DNA of 64,000 bases, taken from NCBI GenBank assembly GCA_964036045.1, contig OZ038380.1:119422699-119486698 (forward strand). Reading direction: 5' to 3'. Every line of letters starts with the position of its first letter. The stretch's first letter is position 1. A model generated the notes under the pieces. That model was not told the DNA's origin. It searched no databases and worked only from the letters and a program-made list of their open reading frames with translations. This stretch comes from Eutreptiella sp. 'Long Island Sound 2002'. Taxonomy: Eukaryota > Euglenozoa > Euglenophyceae > Eutreptiales > Eutreptiaceae. This document shows, piece after piece, positions 50,583 to 62,587 of this stretch. A program made the position numbers and the translations under genes.

Positions 50583-53500
50583 CTAGACTTGACTTCCCGC
50601 AGCACCATCCGGCTGCGATCCGCCAGGACTTTGTCCACCACGTTGCTGGGCTTTGAGTTCCTTCAACGTCCTCAACATGTCCTCAGCAACTTCCTCGATC
50701 GACCTCACTCGTCGGTCTTGGCCAGATCCACCACCATAGCCTCTTCCTCCGCCTTTTCCTTGGCCTTTGCCTTGGCCTTTTCCCCCGTCTCCGCCCTTCC
50801 CCTTCCAATCGGAAATCCGCTGCTCCTTGGGCTTCTTCTCGGGGTGGGCGGCGAAGTAGGCCTTCTTGTCCGCCTCATACACCTTGCACTGACGGTGGTC
50901 GTGTGCATGGTTGTTTCCCTTGCCATAACAGACCCAGCACCCGTCGTGCTGAGACCTGTACTCCCGGAACGAGGTTGGTGGGTTCCCGATCCTCCTTGGC
51001 TCATTGCCCTTCTTGGGTCCCACCCGGCTCCATCTGAACCGATCCTGCCCATGGTCCCTCACGTTGTGCGTCACAAACGCGAAGAAATGGGCCTCCTCTT
51101 GATCCTCCCGGGACCAGGTCCAGTGGTCTTCGCCACTTCCACTACCATTCTCCGCGGAGTTGGCCGTGTCCTCCTGGATCTCTCGATGATGGCGGTCTTC
51201 TCAGTGGCCTAGTTGTCCATGACCATGTCGATCCTGCACGTGGGCCTCGTTCTTCGCATTGAGCCTCAACTCCACCGTGATGTACTTCACGATCTCGTCC
51301 AGGCTCATGCGGGCGAAGATGACCTGCATCCTCAGCGGCTCCCGGCGCCCCCACTCCACGTTGTTGAGGCGCAGCAACCTTTGCCCCATGGAGTCTCCAA
51401 ATACCTCCACGTACACGGCGTTCTTCAGTCCCAACATCCGGTTGGGCTCGCCCAGGTTCCTCCTGAAGAACTCCACGATACCCGCATGGGTATCCTCCGC
51501 CGCCATGATCCTCACCGCCACGCGCTTCTTCGCTCTCTTCTTTTCCTCGTCCTCCACTCTCCTCTTCCAATGGCCGGGGAGGACGTCCTTCAGCAAGTGG
51601 CGGATCTCGCTCGACTCGTTCCAGTCCTCCACCAGCTTGATGCTCCGTCGGTACTTCTGCAGGTACCGGTTCCACTCCCGGACCCGCAACTCACCGCGGT
51701 CCAGCTGCAGCGGGATGGACCACAAGTCCTCCAGCTTCTGGTTCGCAGCGTCCACCCGCTCCTCATCCTCCAACCACTGGAGGCAGGCCTGCTCCGTACG
51801 GATAAGTCCTTGCGGATCTGATCCCGCAGTTCCTCCTTCAGGTCCTGCGCCAGCCGGTGTGGGAATGTCCGGCATACCCACTTGTCCCGCGACGCTCCCC
51901 GCATCTCACCCACGACTCCCTCGGCAAAGTCCTCCCAATCCAGGATAAAGTCATCCAGGTTGGAGGGGTTGCCATCGTAGTAGGGGATTTTGATTCCCCT
52001 GAGGTCGTCAATCCTGATGGCGTCTCTGACATCCCCAGCCACCACTCCACCGAGACGGATACCACCTGTGGCCGGGGGGTGTGAGTACACTCCCCGTACA
52101 TCCCTCTCCTCCATGGAGTGCGGTCCAGTTGGGCCTGAACCCATGGGGTTTGGAATGCAGGAAGGACTTGCTCCATCGGCTGTCCATATCCCCGTAGTGG
52201 GGTCCTTCGCCGACAGATTTCCGCCTGGGTGGCCTCGACCATGTCTGTCGGCGCTTCCCATGGTTCGCCCCTGCATGGTCTGGCTCTGGATCTCCTCTTC
52301 CGCATAAACTGCATGGGTATTCGTAGTTGGCGGTAGATCCTGGGCGGCGTGGGACATCTGTCCCGTCAGGCTCCTCGGGTCCGTGGTTACGTGCCCTTCC
52401 CGCATGGACCCAGCCGGTGCCGTGTGTTCCCCGAGCATTGTGGATTCGCTGAACATGGGAACAAACGGCAGCGCACCCGGGTCAACACGCGAAGGCGCGT
52501 AGGGTGCCTCTGCAGGGCCGCCCATGGGTTTATCCATGGCGCTCCTGAGGGTCTTAACCCGCTCCACCAGCTCTGCTTCGGCCGGCTCTGCCGGGAGCTC
52601 CGGACCCGAGGCGAGGGGTTGTAACTCCTCTAGCCTTCTCAGGCGTCCCGACATGTCCTCCACCAGGTTGAGGAGGCTGTCCACCACTCGCTGCTGCTTC
52701 TGCAGGGCCAGCTCCAGATTCTCCCGGTACTTGGCCTGTTCCGCTCGCAGCTCCGACATGTCTCTCTCCGCAGCCGACTGGTCATCCAGAATCCCGGCGA
52801 CGTCCTCCTCTAAGCCGTCCTTCGCGTTGTCCAGGCTGTCGAGGCGATGCACGATGGCGTCCATCCCCATCTTTGGGTACTTGCCCATGAGGAAGGACAC
52901 GTGCTCGCAGTGGCACTCAGCGTGCTTTCCACCTGATCCAGCGCATCCTGCGGTTCCCGGCACCTCAGACTCATCGCCCATGGGCGTATCGCCTATGGCG
53001 TCCATCTCTGGTCCCGTGTGCCGGGGCACAGGTGCCCTCCTGGCCCTGGCTGGCGTCTCCAAGCCCTCGGCGACGTGCGTCAGGTCGGGCTCGGGGGCCG
53101 TATGCGCCCTGGCGGTTGGCGCGGACATCTCCTCCGACTCCGAGGGGAAACAAGTCCGATAGCCATCGGAGTGCCCCTCGGATTCCCACAGCCTGACCAG
53201 GCTGGGGTCCGTATCCATAGCCCCGGCGTCACCTGCCGCGGGCTAGGGCGACCCGCGCTTCCGGTAGCGCCGGGACCGTCCTCCACTGCTGCCTGAATGG
53301 CAGGCCTCCTCAGAGTCCTCCGCGGCGAAGCGGAGGTTGCATGCCTTTCGGCAGCGACGCTCGCACATGGAGACCAGGTCCTCCATGTCAAGTCCTCCTC
53401 TCCTCTCTTCGGGCTTCCACTTCCGGCGTGGTCTCCACCGAGTCCACAATACGCACCCGAGGCGTACTTGGGCAGGGCTCATAGGGGCCCACGTCCCCGG

Positions 53501-53627
53501 GTCGGCGGTAGGTAGGGGCAGCAGGTAAGCCTCTGCTACCATAAAGAAGGTCCCTACCAGGACCGGCTGCTGCTGTGCCCCTTCCGCCTGTTACCCCTGC
53601 TGACTTGCTCCTGATCAACGATTGCAT
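50583..53627 (-). pseudogene. Element B gag, LTR-initiated, multiply broken
   Basis: Same gene as X gag. ATG 53627 lies inside the 5' LTR; the frame crosses the PBS as DLLY-GSRG-LPAAP. A deletion near 53400 relative to X (the IGAIEEPRRSRAW segment is missing) shifts the frame. A TAG at 53243-53245 replaces Lys, a 1-bp deletion near 51810 shifts the frame again, and a TAG near 51208-51210 replaces a sense codon. The coiled coil, gag core (YYDGNPSNLDDF, near 51980) and expanded zinc knuckle (CWVCYGKG..HDHRQC, near 50940-50890) are still readable. It ends at TAG 50583-50585, followed by AGGAGCC and an open pol frame. B keeps the Glu codon that is a stop in X at 16808. Confidence 0.88.
53524..53541 (-). 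promoter_or_regulatory. Primer-binding site of element B (tRNA-iMet type)
   Basis: Minus strand TGGTAGCAGAGGCTTACC adjoining the LTR end, identical to that of X. Confidence 0.85.
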
Positions 53628-55888
53628 TTATCAAAATCCAGGGTTCCAAATCCAAAAATATAGAAAATACTATCCTCCTTCAACCCTGAACAGCAACCAT
53701 ATCCCACAAATACAGCAATAACCCAATCCACACTGCGGGTCTCCTTTCAGCACACCGGTCGTCTCACGGTAGCGGGCATGTACAAGAGTTGCACCAAGGA
53801 AGAAAGCCCTGAAAGTGGCATATGAACACATATCAAGCGAAGTTGGGGAAAGAGGTAAACGTACACATTCACAGCCATAAACCCCTCATTCCCTGGACTC
53901 AAGACGCTCCGTTGACTCACCAACATATTGCCCTGAACCAGGTCAATTGAGATGGCTGAATGCCATGTGTCAAAAGTCTCTACATAAACCCCAAAAAATG
54001 TGTTCACTCCCAAGCCTCTAAATCCTAGCCAAACAGGGGAGGTGGCGTGTCATGGCTTAGAGTGGCACTCAGGACAATGCCCTACCCTGACATAACCTTA
54101 GTTGGACTTGGGATTGAATGGGCTTAGAGATATGCCCCATGAAGTTGACCTCACAACATGGCGAAATCAGGCAAATCACACCATAATGCCGAAAATTCAA
54201 TTATATACTCAAAAATGCATACGGCAAATATTCGAATGCTCCATGCATGTGTCAAACCGGAGAGTAGGATACAAGGGTGAGATAGACCAAAGGCGGGTGC
54301 CCAAGAATATTTCATCATTGGCTCCGAAACTCCTCCAGTTATGTACATGACATGCTTCACAAGTCAGCTCATGAGTTTGAGACTTAATTTCGTGAGGCCT
54401 CATGTGCCAAGCCAAAGTGACTATGTGATTCGGCATATGGTGAGGTACAACACCGAAGCATATGCCAACATATAAGCAACATACCATAGTTCACAGATCT
54501 CTAGACACTTTACTGTTAGCCGACCAGTTGAGCACATAAGAAACAAAAATGAGCATAAAATGAGGTCAAAAACATGCAAATAATGCCAAATTCAAGATAA
54601 TTACAATAGTATAGAACTTCGCTCACCCATGGTGTCAACCTATGACTCAAAACACAATTGCTTGGGACCATTTGCAAACAATCCCCCCACTTGGATCCCC
54701 ATATGAACGCATGAGGACACCTTCAAACCTCCTCCCAACACGCACCATGAAAATGGGAAAATTGATATTGGCGCTTGTGGGTCGCTCCGTAAGCCCTCCC
54801 ACATGCACTATATGAGCGGTACACTTAGCCTAGCGCTATGGAGTTCACCATTGGGACATGGGCAAAGCCCTTGCCACGTATGACTCCATATATCTTCCTA
54901 CAAACGGAGATATATAACATGGGCGTGAGCATATCGAAGCACATACCATGCATATAACACATACCCTCAAAAGTGGCTCCCACCATGATATGCCATGACC
55001 CTCCATGGACATAACTTCACGTTAAAAATACGTAAGAACCCAAGGAAAGTTGCTATGCAACCCCAACACTCATGCGGTACACTCGAAATTCGCATTAAAA
55101 TATTCGGTTGCACGGTCCAAGAGTTATATATCACTTTCTACCCTCTTGACCATTATCCCTTGCTATACCGGGCATGTGTACACACCAAAGGCGTTTGATG
55201 CTTCCCAAATTAAGTTGAGACCAATGCAGTTCCAACCCGATTCTGGAAATTGAGACTACTCGCGATGAGCCGGAGATATGACCTTTCAAAGTGGCTTCAC
55301 GAATCAACTTTGTTTCGCCTATATCTCTAAGCAAAACGAAGGGCATAACAAAATGAAGGTTCATTCGTGATCGGGGAATAATGTCGGACCACTCGAGATT
55401 CGTCATATCGAGTGCGGCGATGTGGAAGTCGAAAATCTGATTCTGAAAGTCTGAAAAAATTCAATTAATTTTGCGAGTGTATAATATGAAAATTGCGGAA
55501 GCAACATACCCTTTACTGATGAAATCTGACCCTTCATCGGGGTTTCCGCCAAAGTATCTGGAAATAACAGTTAACCAATCGGTTACCGCAAAAGCGCGAG
55601 CCAACTGACAGTCGCCGATACATTGACCATCAGAACGGAAGGCTGAAAAATTACGGAAACATTATGATAAAGAAACCCTGTTGATTCCTGATATTCTGAT
55701 ATATGAATCTCAGCTGGCGGCGCCTCGGTACTGAATATGGCCGCTTATAGCCGGAATGGCCAAACCTATCACATCAGGTTAGGTCAGGTGGATGGGAGAG
55801 TATGATATCAGCCAATGGCGGCTTGCCGGCACATAGATACACATGCCAAGTGACCCCAGAATGGCCACGGGGGTCCGAACCGGCTTCA
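53542..55888 (-). repeat. 5' LTR of element B
   Basis: 2347 bp, pairing with 3102-5447. It carries the gag ATG at 53627 and an AT box upstream of it. The next four bases, 55889-55892, are the right ATAA target-site duplication. Confidence 0.9.
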
Positions 55889-55892
55889 ATAA
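55889..55892. repeat. Target-site duplication ATAA, right copy (element B)
   Basis: Pairs with 3098-3101; continues into CATGTAGGGCC of element A. Confidence 0.85.
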
Positions 55893-57180
55893 CATGTAGG
55901 GCCAGACAGGACATGGTAAAATTTTGTACACCTCCCAGAACTGAATCTTCGAGATCGACTTCGTTCAGTAAATCCCCGATTCGGTCTGAATAATCTTCCC
56001 AAATGCTTGGGAATTGGTCGTACTTCAGAGTATTCAAATCCGCCGAATAACCATCTTCACTGACTTCATCCCATTGCACTTCTGCAGGTTCTTCGCTGAC
56101 TTCTTCCCACTGAATGTCAACCTTGTCAACTTCAGCATCTCGAACGCCAGCGTCCTGTTCTTCATCTGATTCTGTGGGAGGGTGAATTTCTGGGACTTCG
56201 GACTCGTCCTTCGGTGTCGTTGCAGGTGTTTTGTGCCCGTATGATTTCAGTAAATCAGACGGGGTTCAACCACGGCTCACACAATGGAGAAAATTGACCA
56301 CTTGGGGATTCGGTTCATCCAACAAAATATCACAATCATTGCCATCGATGAGGGATGCAATGCTTCCCCAGCGTGGGGCTGGTAATGAGCTGGTCGCCCC
56401 ATCTGGGAGATAGAGGGGTACATCTGGGATAGGAACACGAACCTTTGTCATGCGGTCCAAAAAGGGTCGCCATGCGGCAGCTTCTTCGGTTTGGCCCCAA
56501 TCAGGACAGATAACCACGACTTGTGCTCGATCGAGCACGGCCCTGGTGACCATCTTCTCGAGGTGTGACCATGGTGGGTCGGCCCAGCATAACTGAAAGT
56601 CGTGCCAATTGTAGGCATAACATGAATTGAGAGGAGTGCAATACAACAGTTCGGTATGATTTTTGGGGTTGGCGTACAAGTCCACAGTGGGTCTCAAATC
56701 ACCAAGGGCGATGTGGACTTGCTCCCTCAGTGAAGGTAACAAACTGTAGGTTACTCTCCCGGAAATTCTGAGAGACGATTGAGCAGGTGGCACTCCGTTT
56801 CCTCCTTCCCTCTGACAGGTCTTCTCAGATAACAATACAAAGCATAATTCATCAGTCTCTGGATTCTTGACAATGAGTCTCGATGGCGTAAATATCAAAC
56901 CCAGAATCGTATTGGCGTTTTGACGGATGAAGTTCATGCCCAGGCAGACCTGAAAAGCTGAAATCTCCATGACGATACAAACATGATGAAGACTGAAATT
57001 GCCCATGCACACATCCACGGATTTCTCTCCTTCACTGTACTTGTGGTGCCCATCTCCCACCTTGACTGCACAGTAGCCCCTGCGATTCGGATCTGACACG
57101 GATGATGAAGCCACAATGGAATCGGTTGCACCAGTATCCAAAACGGCGTCACACGTCTCCTCCTCCACAACCACGGGTAG
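55893..57180 (-). pseudogene. Element A pol, first part: protease, MTase-like domain, acidic linker
   Basis: Follows A gag in the same frame after TGA 57181-57183. Aspartic protease with VLDTGATDSIV near 57140. Then a methyltransferase-like region (VDLYANPKNH near 56690; CWADPPWSHLEKM near 56590, a classic DPPW box; VVVICPDW near 56520) and SIASLIDG near 56350. An acidic linker follows (WEEVSEE, WDEVSEDG) that runs to the B insertion at 55893, with a stop near 56265. The continuation is on the left at 3097. Of all elements here this copy and E keep the NPP/DPP motif. Confidence 0.83.
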
Positions 57181-59540
57181 TCACAATGTCAGACCGTCAT
57201 TGACAGCGGGTCGAAGCAGGTCCACGATTTTCTCAACCTCCAAAAATGTCAGATCTCTCTTCCTCTTCTTGGCTTGACTCTCAGTGTCCTCCTGCATCGG
57301 TTTGGTCTCTGCTGAGGGGGCGCCAGCACCAGCACTTGCTGCGGAGGGTGCATCTTTCTTTCTTGGGCCAGCTTTTGGTCCCTTTTGCCTCTCGTCCTCC
57401 TATTTCTTCTTGGCATCTTCCCCCGCGATTTGGGCTGCCTCCTCACTGAGACCAGATTGGATCAGGAAGGTCTCGAGTCGATCCTCTTTCTGTTTCCTTT
57501 GGATCTCAAAGCAGTGATTGCTATAATGGTTGGTTTTGCCACAGTGTTTACACTGCATGCGGTCCTTGAATTCTGCGATCAGCGCGTTGGAGTCCATCTG
57601 TGCTTTGCCTCCCCTGCCTCGTTGCCCTTTTCCTCTTCCACGACCTTTTCCTTTGCCAGAACCTTTTCCTCCTTTGTCACCTTTGCCTTCTCTCTCAGAG
57701 ACTCTTAGCTCTGCGATCATCGAGTGGCATTGGGGGAGGAGCTCGGAGATGTCCGCCATGGGAGCTGAACTTCCAGACGATGGTCCTCCAGAGAAAGAGG
57801 TGTCCTTTTCCTTTTCTCTCTGCCTTTCCTGGTATCGACTCGAAGAGGTGCGCCCGGACTCAGAGCCACGAGAGGCGGCAAGATGCTTAAACCCGACAGA
57901 GAGTTGTGCGCGCTCCTTCATGAGATCCTTCAATGAACCATAAGAGTGCATCCTTGCAAAAGAGTTGTTGTCCTTCGTCCATTCAACGAAAAGCTTATCA
58001 TTTACTTTCGGGGAAGGTTTTATGAGCTTGCGCTCCTCTGTCATAACTCCTGGTTTCAACTTATCGAACAGCCTTTCCAGTGTTTCCAATAATTTGACAA
58101 CTTGCTCCGGCTTCGGGTCGTAGGGTAAATGGTACACCTTCGAAATTTCACCCAGAATTGAGAGATCCGTCTCCAGCGTAGGAGAGAGTTCTTGGATTTT
58201 CTTCAGAAAGTCTTCAAAGCTTTTGGCCGATTTGAGCAACTTGGAGACTCTTTCTTGAAGTTCAGGATGCTTGATGCCCTGAACGATGAGGTTAGCTTTC
58301 ACCCGATCTTTGGCTTTGGTCTTGCCAGTGAGCACCAGGTATCTTCCGAATTTTTCTGCATACCTCTCAACGTTGCGCCCATCGAATGGCGGAATTTCCA
58401 TTTTCAGCGCGTGAGTCTTATCGTCTTCACTGTAGTCCGACCACTCATATTTGTTCACACCTCCACATACTTCTGTGAGCGTAGCAAAGGCCGATGATTC
58501 TCGTGTAACAAAGGGACTCTTGGTGGGCGATGAACGACTGGAGGTAGGCATGCGCCGAATGTCTTTGGAGACCTTGAAGATCTTCTCGTTCATCCGATTA
58601 TTGCGCTGAAGCACATTCGAAAGAATTGGGTGATCCGTCTCCAGGATTTCTTTCTCAGAATCGTCGGAGAGACTCTTGTGAAATTCAACCTTGGATTTTC
58701 CCTCAGTTTCTTACGCGTACGCTTCTCTCGTACTTCGGTAGCTTTGTGCTTCATTTTCTCCTTGAGATCCGTCAATAAATAGTCTTTCAGCAAGCCACTC
58801 AAATTTTCGTGCTCTTCCTCCGTCAGTTCGCCAATTTCATCTTTTACCTCCTTTGCAAATTTTGTCTCAGGTAATTCGTAAGAACCTTCAGAGAAATCAT
58901 GCCCCACTTTGGAACTCGACGTCCAAACAGGTATTCTGTGATCGTGTCCTGAAATTGGATCCTTCGGCGTCAACGTAGGTTCCAGAATAATGGTCGGCGG
59001 GCTGAGAGGAACAAGTGTTGTAGTAGATCCTGACGGGAAACTTGGCAAACTCATACCTGGAATCGAATTGTTCAAGTGTCTGCACGCGTTGCTCTCTCAA
59101 ATTGTAGCTGCGGTCTTGTGGAAAACCAGCGTCTCTTGTAAGTAAAAGAAATTCTGCATGTTCTCTTCTTCGACGCGTAAAGCACGCTTACGTTCATCCA
59201 AGCCAGCCAATTATAAAGCGTAAGGATCGCCAGTAGAATCTAGTTCTTGTTTTCCCATGGGTTGGTAACTTTCATATGATTGAGATAAAGGCTGCCTTTC
59301 TTGATTCGTGCCATCGTCCTCTTGTGCTCCGTGAATGAAAGACCCCAGTGACGCTTGTGGATCGTCGACGTTGCTAGAACTCGCGAGATCGACGCTTCGA
59401 CGTGTGGAATCGATATCGTGCACAAAAGCATCCATACCTCTGCTACCAGTGTTAAATTCCCGCTTCGCATCTCGTTCATCTCTTTGAATAGTCTCTGGAT
59501 CCTCTGGTTGTACTTGCTTTGGTGTTTGCTCCTGCTCCAT
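57181..59540 (-). pseudogene. Element A gag
   Basis: Starts at ATG 59540 (MEQEQTPKQVQPED). Frame interruptions: a stop near 59211, a stop near 59098, a shift near 58600, TAG 57400-57402 (after EDAKKK) and TGA 57181-57183. After both of the last two stops the frame stays open, so the original was probably one gag-pol frame. Visible: an acidic N-terminus; a Lys/Glu-rich helical part (58850-58700); the gag core (MEIPPFDGRNVERYAEKF near 58400); a run rich in Gly/Lys/Arg (57720-57610); and a canonical zinc knuckle CX2CX4HX4C (CKHCGKTNHYSNHC near 57550-57510). Differs from the expanded knuckle of B/X and H. Confidence 0.8.
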
Positions 59541-60480
59541 TTCAGGTACTCAAACATTTCAGTGGAAAATAAAACCAGACCAAGACTCAAAGACAAGCAG
59601 AACTGGGATCAATAAAATAATGAAGAACTTGATGGGGCTGTACAATGAAGAGACAAACAATGGGTGATGTTGGGCCTTGTGTTTGCTCGTATGCATGAAT
59701 GTATGCATCAGGACCACTCAGGACCTCCGTCTGCAATCTGCGACAGTGGTCAGTGACTTCAGATCAGGGCAAAAATGGTATATCTCAGAAATCAGGCTTC
59801 CTGCAGGGATAGTCAAACAGACGAAAGAAAAATGGTAGAATGATTATAGGAAATCACTTCAAATGTCTTCCAGGAATTTTCTGTAGCCCAGCAAACAACT
59901 ATTTTGTGACTGCAGAACTCAGTAGGAACTACTGTGATGACTTCGGAACTCAGTAGGAACTGCCCATAGTCGAAGCGGCGCGCTCACGGGGCAAAAATGG
60001 CCAAAAAAATGAAATAGTCTTATGACCACTATATAGATGCAGCATTTTATGCTGAGTCTGAAAATCATATTCTTTTACTGTGAAAGGACCATATGTTGGA
60101 GGAAAATGCAGATTACTGAACAGCTCAGCCTCAATGAGACAAGCCAAAAAAATAGATAAAGCAAAGGCGAACACCCATGTTGTGCTATAATACAAATAGT
60201 GTTCAAAGAAGAAACAATGGAATAACAAACAATAACTCATGGAATATAATACAATAGATAAACCCTCTTTTGAATTAAAGTTAGGCCACTCAGTGTCGTT
60301 CACCCATATTGGAAGTCCTCAAGCTCCATGGAAAAATGTTTCCCCAATGTTCCAACCAAACTCCAATAAAGAATAATACCATTGCTCCATATGAAACCAA
60401 AATTTTGAGAAATTGTTGCTCATTCGTGGACTTTTAACATATTTCAACGAAGGAAGGATGATATCTTGCTATGAAAAGCC
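59541..60480. other. AT-rich non-coding stretch, possibly element A leader/LTR
   Basis: No supported gene. By position it should hold the A leader and 5' LTR, but the partner LTR lies outside the window, so the boundaries cannot be set. No TGG-type primer site is convincing. Confidence 0.4.
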
Positions 60481-60499
60481 ATGTTAAATTGTCAATTGT

Positions 60500-61520
60500 G
60501 AAAGTGTATGATTGGAAGCGAGAGCCCCCAAAGGACATACCCGAAGGACATGGGGATTACCATAGGGATATTCGAAGGAGAAGCGAGATGAGGGGAAGAG
60601 GGCGCGGGGCGTTGCATATCCCCGTCGTATTAGATCATACATAGGGATGTTCCAATGAGAGACGACATGACAGGGAGAGGGGGGGGTATATCCCTGTTTC
60701 GTTAGATCATACAATTGCAAAGAGACGGAACGAAGGGAGGAGGGGGGGGTTAGAAATTTCCCTTCGATCATGGGTTCCACTTTGATTGTTGTCTAAACAT
60801 GAATGAATGTTTAAAGGAAAGAGGGACGATAGATGTATGATTGGAAGGGCGAGCTCCCAAAGAATATACCAAAAGGACATGGGGATGACGGGGATAGAGG
60901 GGGGGGGTGCATATCCCCGATGCATTTAATAATACAATTGCAAAGAGACGAGGAGAGGAGCGGGGAGAGAAGGGGAGCGGGGGGGGGCATCTCCCTTTGA
61001 TGATGGTTTCCAATGTTAACACCAATTTGATTGTTTTCTATGCACCAATTGAATGTTTAAAGAAATGAGGTCCCAGTCTCCACACCTCAAGTTCCAACAC
61101 ATAATGTACGCCTTTCATCGAGACTTAATATCAATTGTTTTTCTTTCTTTATCAAAAGTAATAATGGGATCAATGGTGCAAGAACAATTGTAGATTGGTT
61201 AGAAAACATGGAGATGACAAGGAGAGAAGAGGGGGGGTTGCATATCCCCGTTGCATGCAAGAATACAATTGCAAAGAGACAGGGTGAGGAGCGGGGAGAG
61301 GAGGGGGTGGGGGGGCATCTCCCTTGAATCATGGTTTCCAATTTGACTGCTGTCTATGCACCAACCAATGTCTAAAGGAACGAGGTCCCGGTTTCCATAC
61401 CTCAAGTTCCAACACATAATCTATGCCTTTCATCGAGACCCAACGTTAATTGTTTTTCTTTCTTTGTCAAAAGTCTCAAATGTTGGGATCAATGGTGCAA
61501 GAACCATTGTAGGTTGGTTA
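60500..61520. repeat. Degenerate tandem repeats with G-rich blocks
   Basis: Recurring modules: GGGGATATGCAACxCCC-type blocks, GATCATxGGTTCCA, CAATTGCAAAGAGACxGxG, and AATGTTTAAAGxAAxGAGG. The module starting AATGTTTAAAG occurs at 60806, 61052 and 61367, so spacing is about 246 and 315 bp. The last two copies share over 100 bp (CCTCAAGTTCCAACACATAAT.. onward, 61084 and 61400). Runs of 7-9 G occur near 60690, 60745, 60900, 60985 and 61315. Confidence 0.75.
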
Positions 61521-62340
61521 GAACTTCATGATGCATAGCAATGAGTTGTGAAACAATTGCTAAGACTTGATACACATAGGAAGCCATTAGAAATGCCAAA
61601 GGATCAGTTGCTTTTTGGATTCCGATAAGTAGAAGGGAGGTGGTGAATGACTTGTGAGAGGCGGGCAAATAGCCATGCACTTAAAAGGGGACTTGGATGT
61701 GATGAAGGGATGTGAACAAGGTAAACAAGGACTTGACATGAATCATTGGTTCAAGCTGCGGATGGTAAGCACAAAGAATAAGAATAGGTTTCAATGCGGT
61801 TGTGATATGATGGTATGGAGTGAGATTCAAGATTTGCAAACGCATAATCAAAGAGCCGTATGCTATGATGAAAGAGCTACGCCAATGAGTCTCGAGGTTA
61901 CCTTCTTTGCATTGGAAGGGGCAACTGTCAAACGATTGGATGCATTGTGATGCCCGCTTGACTCCGATGCTGGTCGCCGCGGTGGGGTGTCAATGGTTTC
62001 GACCTGACCCCATCCTGACAAAAGCCCAAGGGGCATGCAATGCAGTGCCCTGTGCTTCCGATTGCCTCCCCTCAGCGTTAGCCCACGCAATCTGCACCTC
62101 CTTTTGGAAGAGTAGGACCTAAAAAATGACGGCACGAAAAACTATTTTCTTTCTACATTTGCAGCACACATGACCCAGATACCACCGAAAAAATACGATT
62201 TTACCCAATTTGCTGCTGTTTTTCACTTGTTGTTTTTGTATTTCAAAACCCAACTGGTGCGTGCCTGTTCGGGAGCTCATTTTCAAAAATGACATTCTGC
62301 GGGTCTCCAGTTGCACCTATGTTTGTCCTGCGAAATAAAT
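61521..62340. other. Stretch without a supported gene
   Basis: A 98-codon plus-strand frame (61654-61950) exists but shows no recognisable motif and I do not call it a gene. Nothing else is seen. Confidence 0.4.
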
Positions 62341-62356
62341 TGCTTTTTTATGTCCC

Positions 62357-62382
62357 TGAGTGCGCGAGGCCTCGCGCACTCA
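62357..62382. repeat. 26-bp perfect GC-rich palindrome
   Basis: TGAGTGCGCGAGG followed by its exact reverse complement, no spacer. The core AGGCCT is a perfect dyad. Lies downstream of the gene at 62588. Confidence 0.85.
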
Positions 62383-62518
62383 AGGTCATGGAAACAATTG
62401 TGTACAGAAGGCAACAAAAACAGGACAGGATGTGCACAACATACAAACACTGAAGTAAAAGCTCGGCAAAAATGTATCAGCCCTTAAGGGCATATAATTG
62501 CATTTGCGTCGAAAGCGA

Positions 62519-62538
62519 GTGCGCGAGGCCTCGCGCAC
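62519..62538. repeat. 20-bp perfect palindrome, second copy
   Basis: GTGCGCGAGG plus its reverse complement, identical to the core of 62357-62382. Confidence 0.85.
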
Positions 62539-62587
62539 ACATGACTGCAAAAAGAGGCGAAACACTTGGGTTAATGGTGACCTATTT

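Larger units (their letters stand above)
3102..55888 (-). mobile_element. Element B: Ty3/gypsy chromovirus-type LTR retrotransposon, split by X and H
   Basis: Minus-strand element with a 3' LTR at 3102-5447 and a 5' LTR at 53542-55888 (2346 and 2347 bp), flanked by ATAA on both sides. Its own sequence is 3102-8861, 32862-34527 and 50192-55888; the rest is nested element X (8862-32861) and element H (34528-50191). The tRNA-type primer-binding site is at 53524-53541 and the polypurine tract at 5448-5460. In the element sense the LTR begins TGAAGCC and ends CTTCTTTA, so the termini are TG..TA rather than TG..CA. The two LTRs differ at many single positions (for example near 3125, 3172 and 3196 against the matching places after 53560), more than the two X LTRs do, which fits B being older than X. 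Confidence 0.9.

Noticed and set aside
61654-61950. 98-codon plus-strand frame
   Set aside because: Short, in AT-rich repeat-adjacent DNA, no motif, no neighbouring exons recognised.
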